A stretch of 64,000 nucleotides of DNA from assembly GCF_031877795.1 (NCBI RefSeq), contig NC_133948.1, forward strand, positions 9,656,948 to 9,720,947, given 5' to 3'. Below the pieces are notes generated by a model. That model was given only the letters and a program-made list of their open reading frames with translations, ran no database searches and was not told the DNA's origin. Below, piece by piece: positions 60,901 through 64,000 of the stretch. The position numbers and the translations under genes are program-made. This stretch comes from Strix aluco (lineage: Eukaryota; Chordata; Aves; Strigiformes; Strigidae). Numbering within the stretch: position 1 is the stretch's first letter; each line of letters opens with the position of its first letter.

Positions 60901-62119
60901 ACTTCACAGGTGCAAATGATGCCAAAAAGGCTTTTTACCTTTCATGTGCCAAGACTTAATGAGGCAGAGTCAGGACCCCTCCTGCCTCCCCAGGGAAGGG
61001 AAACCAAAGTCAGCAGTTCTGTCTTTGTGGGCACACTGAGTCCTGAAGGTTTTCCAGCACGCCGTGGCAGTGCTGACAGGCAGGCAGCTAAGCAGTCACA
61101 GGGCTGGGATTGTGCCTGCTCCCAGTCCAGCTTCTCCCAGCAACTGAGCCTGTGCCTGTAGCACCGTCATACCTGCCCACATGCACTAGCAATATCCTCT
61201 AACCCAGGTAAATTCAGCTAAACATCTGTAGGCAAAACCAGGGATTCATTCTGCCACACTAGCACACTTTGCAATAGCACTGGGAAAGCAAAGAGCCTTT
61301 TACATCCCTTGCATGTATCAGTAAAGGGACTTGGACCAACAAGCATAAAACAGCTAAGATAACAATATACTTGACCTAAAGAAACAAGAAGGAAGGGGTG
61401 AAAGGAAGACAATGGGTTGTGCTACTTCCTTGCACATCTGCATCTTAATTTTGGGAAAAGGACACTGGGGAAGAACAAGCCAGAAAACAAGCTTTCTATT
61501 CCTATGGAAAGCTGTTCCTCGGGGGGGTGGGTGTTATAATACCACAGAACTTAAAAATCAGAGATTTGAGAGTGTCAGGGCGGGCCTCATGGAGCATCAG
61601 TTTGGGCATCTCCACAGAGTAGACTCCTCAGTGGAGCTGTGTCCCTCCCTGGAGGCCATGGTCACTGGTGGCGTTGCAGGGGCTATCACAGTCCCTAGCA
61701 AAGAGGTGCATTGGCTACGAAGTCCAGTGAGTTCCAATCCCCAGAAGAAAAAACAAATCTCATCTGGAACTCCATTTCTTTGGGTGCAACATCCAGTCAG
61801 GCTACTGTCACAGAGGGTTGGTGTTGGAGGGACATGGGGCAAAGTGAGAAAAAGGAGGACAGAGGGCCCCTGAGGTAGAGCCGTGTCTCACTTACCTCAT
61901 GTCAGGCTGGCCCAGGTGCACACAGCATGGTGAACGTCCTTCTCAGCCTTCGAAACCATCCACCCCACTGCATGCCAGCCCTCCCTTGGCATGGCGAGGG
62001 GCACTCACTGCACACAGGACTCCATCTTCCCGCCTCAGCCTCCACCCAAGCACCAGTAGCTTATTCCACTGCAATTCTTCATAATTTTTTTGGCTAGCAC
62101 AGACCCCTGAGAGGAGCTG
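57911..62119. other. Unique non-coding sequence
   Basis: Many short overlapping open frames and no recognised gene. A splice-bounded segment at 61142-61207 has stops in all frames. An open 82-codon frame at 59048-59296 has no supporting context. No repeat was recognised. Confidence 0.5.
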
Positions 62120-62600
62120 AGCCGATGTGAAGCGAACTGATGCAGAGAATCCCCAGGACCCTCCTTTTCTCCTCAGGCAGCTGTCCCGAGCGCCCAGACC
62201 AGCTCCTTCCTCCTCCTCCTTCTCCCCCTCACAGGTTTCCCTCAGCAGCCTCGTGCCTGAAGCTGTGGAGAGGCTCCGCGTGAGGGCGGGCAGGGACAGT
62301 CAGGACCGTTAGGGGGCGTTCGGCGGCCATTAGCGACTGTTGGCGGCCACCAGCCACAGCTGGAGGCCATCAGCCACCGTTGGCGCCGGTGTGAGGCACC
62401 GTGGCCTCCCGGCTGTCCCGTCACCTGCTGCCGGCCCTCTGCCACCCACCGCTGCTGGCCGTCACCAGGCCAGGGGTCCTTCTCGTGGCTGAGCTCCATT
62501 TCGATGTGAGCTGAGGGCCTTGGAGGAGAACCGGAACCCCGTGAGCTGGGGTTGGGGACTGAGGGCACATTGGGCCATCCCCCTGCAGGTGTGCTTGCAC
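62120..62600. promoter_or_regulatory. CpG-rich block with degenerate tandem repeat
   Basis: By direct count 18 CpG dinucleotides fall within 62277-62461 (185 bases), against very few elsewhere in the window. The core is built of imperfect units of about 20-25 bases sharing gttggcggcca, ccatcagccacc and similar words (gttcggcggccattagcga, gttggcggccaccagccac, tggaggccatcagccacc, gttggcgccgg). CpG clusters of this kind usually mark promoters that are unmethylated in the germline, or GC-rich minisatellites. No start site or TATA box is obvious. The minus-strand frame through it (62242-62637) is proline- and glycine-rich and probably a by-product of composition. Confidence 0.55.
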
Positions 62601-63239
62601 CAGGAAACACTCTTCCCTTTTTTCCAGCCCACATCATAAAAACATAAGCAGCAACTTAGTGGAACTAGAAGAAACTCCACAGTTAGACTGGCCCTTTGTG
62701 GAAAGCCAGTAGGTGCCAAAGTTTAACCCTATGGTGCACTTCTGGTAACGCCTCCACCTGCCTTCGGTCTTTGTTTTGCTTAGCACAAAGTTTGAGTGTA
62801 AGGGAGGGTGTGAAACTGCCAGGGAGCATGAAAGACTGCAAGATACCTAGTGTGGAATAGAAAAATAAGTCATTTACATTATTATGCATGATTATTTTAT
62901 TTCAATTTTGCTTCTTTCCAAAAATAATTAAGGGACATCATAACCAGCAGTAGACACATGAGGGGTTTTGAAGTTTGAGGCTCCAAAGAAAACTGGATCT
63001 CTTGTGGCAGATGCCTTACAAGCAAAGTCAGAAAGAGCCTCTAGTCTTGACAACTCTTGGCTTCAGGGTGAATTCCTCATAAACGTTCAGGGCCCCAGTC
63101 TGACTCAGTACATGTTGAAGTCAGTATTAAAACTATAAGTAGATTAAAAGGAATGAAGATAGGGTAAAATGAGTAGGCTTTTAAACATTCCCTCCCTCCC
63201 CACCCCCAGAACAACACTGGAAAAGTTGCATCAGGCAAG
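62601..63239. other. Non-coding, possible distal 3' UTR of the right-edge gene
   Basis: No repeat or frame was recognised. The minus-strand AATAAA at 62896-62901 may close a transcript coming from the right. If so, the part from about 62890 upward is 3' UTR. Confidence 0.35.
62896..62901 (-). promoter_or_regulatory. Possible poly(A) signal of the right-edge gene
   Basis: Plus-strand tttatt gives AATAAA on the minus strand, about 930 bases past the stop at 63830-63832. It is the first canonical hexamer I saw downstream of that stop. Not proof of usage. Confidence 0.3.
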
Positions 63240-63375
63240 AAGCATCCTTTCCCTTTTACTGATGGGAAACTGAGGCAGGAGAAGACTAAGTCACTTGTCC
63301 AAAGTTACTAAGGCAACTTGTGGTAGCACCAAGGAAACTCTATTTCTCCATTGTCCTAGTTTAGTACCTTTCCTG
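63240..63375 (-). repeat. MIR-type SINE fragment (antisense)
   Basis: The words gatgggaaactgaggcag (63261-63278), agactaagtcacttgtcc, aaagttactaaggcaac and tgtggtagcacc follow the antisense MIR core closely (GATGGGGAAACTGAGGCA, GTGACTTGCCCAAGGTCAC, GGCAGAGC). It falls inside the possible 3' UTR of the right-edge gene. Confidence 0.7.
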
Positions 63376-63829
63376 TTCACTGTTCACCTCTGTCTTCACC
63401 TGACCCAATGCAACCAGAAGCATCATGAAAAGCATGGCTGAAATACTCTAGCGTAGGATGGATCGAGCACCACAGTCCCTAGGAGCTTATGAGCAGTTTG
63501 AGTCAGTTCTGGTTGCTGTAGTTTATGATTTCCCTAGTCTACCAAAGCTCAGCAAAGCAATCAAGATCATGCTAAAGATTTTAAAGCATTAAAAACCACA
63601 AGATCAGGTCTTTGGAAATACAGCAAGTGTCTGATCAGTTCAAGTCCTGCTTTGGACTGCAGTCACGATCAGACGCTGCACTGAATTGTCCCCCCTGCAT
63701 ATCACAAACCACATGACCTTGGCACAGCATCACCCAAGGGGGAGGAGGGTCTTCAGTCTTGTGATGTTAATCACTGTTGTAGGGGTTTCTTGAGGAAGAT
63801 ACCCAAGTGTCTACATGCTGGTGTACATC
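63376..63829 (-). other. Possible proximal 3' UTR
   Basis: Unique sequence directly after the stop codon of the right-edge frame in minus-strand sense. No motif, repeat or second open frame of note was recognised. Confidence 0.35.
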
Positions 63830-64000
63830 TTAGGTGGTGCTTCGGGCTTCAGCGGTCATTCTCCGAAATTTCTGCAGGTAAACAATGATGAAGATAACCA
63901 AGATACCCTGGAGGAAAAGGAAGATGAAGAGACAGAGCTGAGAGAGGAGAGCCAGGCTGCAGTACCAGTGTTGGCATGTGGAGATGATCTCGTCTTCTGT
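63830..64000 (-). CDS. C-terminal end of a membrane protein, partial, unrecognised
   Basis: A minus-strand frame is open from the window edge (64000) to TAA at 63832-63830, 56 codons. It starts TEDEIISTCQHWYCSLALL, continues with a hydrophobic run (LCLFIFLFLQGILVIFIIVY) and ends in a short basic tail, LQKFRRM then TAEARSTT. This suggests a final membrane-spanning helix with a short, probably cytosolic, tail. Caution: the codons before the GILVIF part form a long pyrimidine tract ending TTTTCCTCCAG, an excellent splice acceptor. The true last exon may therefore be only 63830-63907 (25 residues, phase 0), with intron to its right. Codons for Leu and Phe also give pyrimidine tracts, so both readings stand. 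The family was not identified. A possible poly(A) signal is at 62896-62901. Confidence 0.45.
   Translation of the reverse strand, partial: TEDEIISTCQHWYCSLALLSQLCLFIFLFLQGILVIFIIVYLQKFRRMTAEARSTT

Noticed and set aside
61142..61207. Splice-bounded segment with acceptor cagcttctcccag and donor CCCAG|gtaaat
   Set aside because: Stops in all three frames and no other sign of a transcript.
62242..62637. 131-codon minus-strand frame through the CpG block
   Set aside because: The frame is open because the repeat is GC-rich and stop-poor. The peptide is rich in Gly, Pro, Trp and Arg with no domain.
1..64000. CRISPR arrays, bacterial operons, ribosomal RNA genes, endogenous retrovirus LTRs
   Set aside because: No regularly spaced repeats, rRNA words, or paired LTR-like termini were seen on reading both strands. 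A short or very old LTR could be missed by eye.

Overview
This window looks like non-coding DNA from a vertebrate, most likely a sauropsid (bird, crocodilian or turtle). The evidence is the repeats. There is one long degenerate CR1 LINE, one antisense CR1 fragment, and about ten old MIR-type SINE fragments with the amniote 3' body. Several short dispersed fold-back repeats resemble families common in turtles and archosaurs. I saw no Alu, B1, L1 or other mammal-specific repeat. Recognisable repeats cover only a few kb of 64 kb, which fits a bird best, but that is inference. No bacterial-style operon, CRISPR array, tRNA or rRNA gene is visible.

The only coding sequence supported by more than chance is at the right edge. 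A minus-strand frame enters the window at base 64000 and stops at 63830, encoding a hydrophobic segment followed by a short basic C-terminal tail. I do not recognise the protein. A possible 3' UTR runs left from it, holding an antisense MIR fragment, to an AATAAA on the minus strand at 62896-62901. Just beyond lies a compact CpG-rich block (62277-62461).

Layout from left to right: 1-13 kb is unique sequence with a tRNA-like fold-back repeat (3.2 kb), a composite old repeat (6.2-6.4 kb) and a well-formed candidate terminal exon on the minus strand (7438-7626). 13-17 kb has a candidate exon, a MIR SINE and an antisense CR1 piece. 20-23 kb holds two more SINE fragments and a candidate minus-strand exon. 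26.3-27.3 kb is the CR1 LINE. 31-40 kb has several MIR fragments and simple A or T runs. 42.6 kb carries a 64-codon open frame with a poly(A) signal. 44-58 kb is mostly unique, with a possible CTCF-like motif, a sense MIR fragment at 53.1 kb and a pair of candidate exons at 57.7-57.9 kb.

I therefore read this as an intergenic or intronic stretch next to the 3' end of one gene, with a handful of splice-bounded open segments. Those could be exons of unannotated coding or non-coding transcripts. Pseudo-exons of this quality are expected by chance in sequence of this length, so each is given low confidence. I found no convincing new biological system. The best leads are the 7.4 kb exon, the 57.7 kb exon pair, the 42.6 kb small frame and the CpG block.
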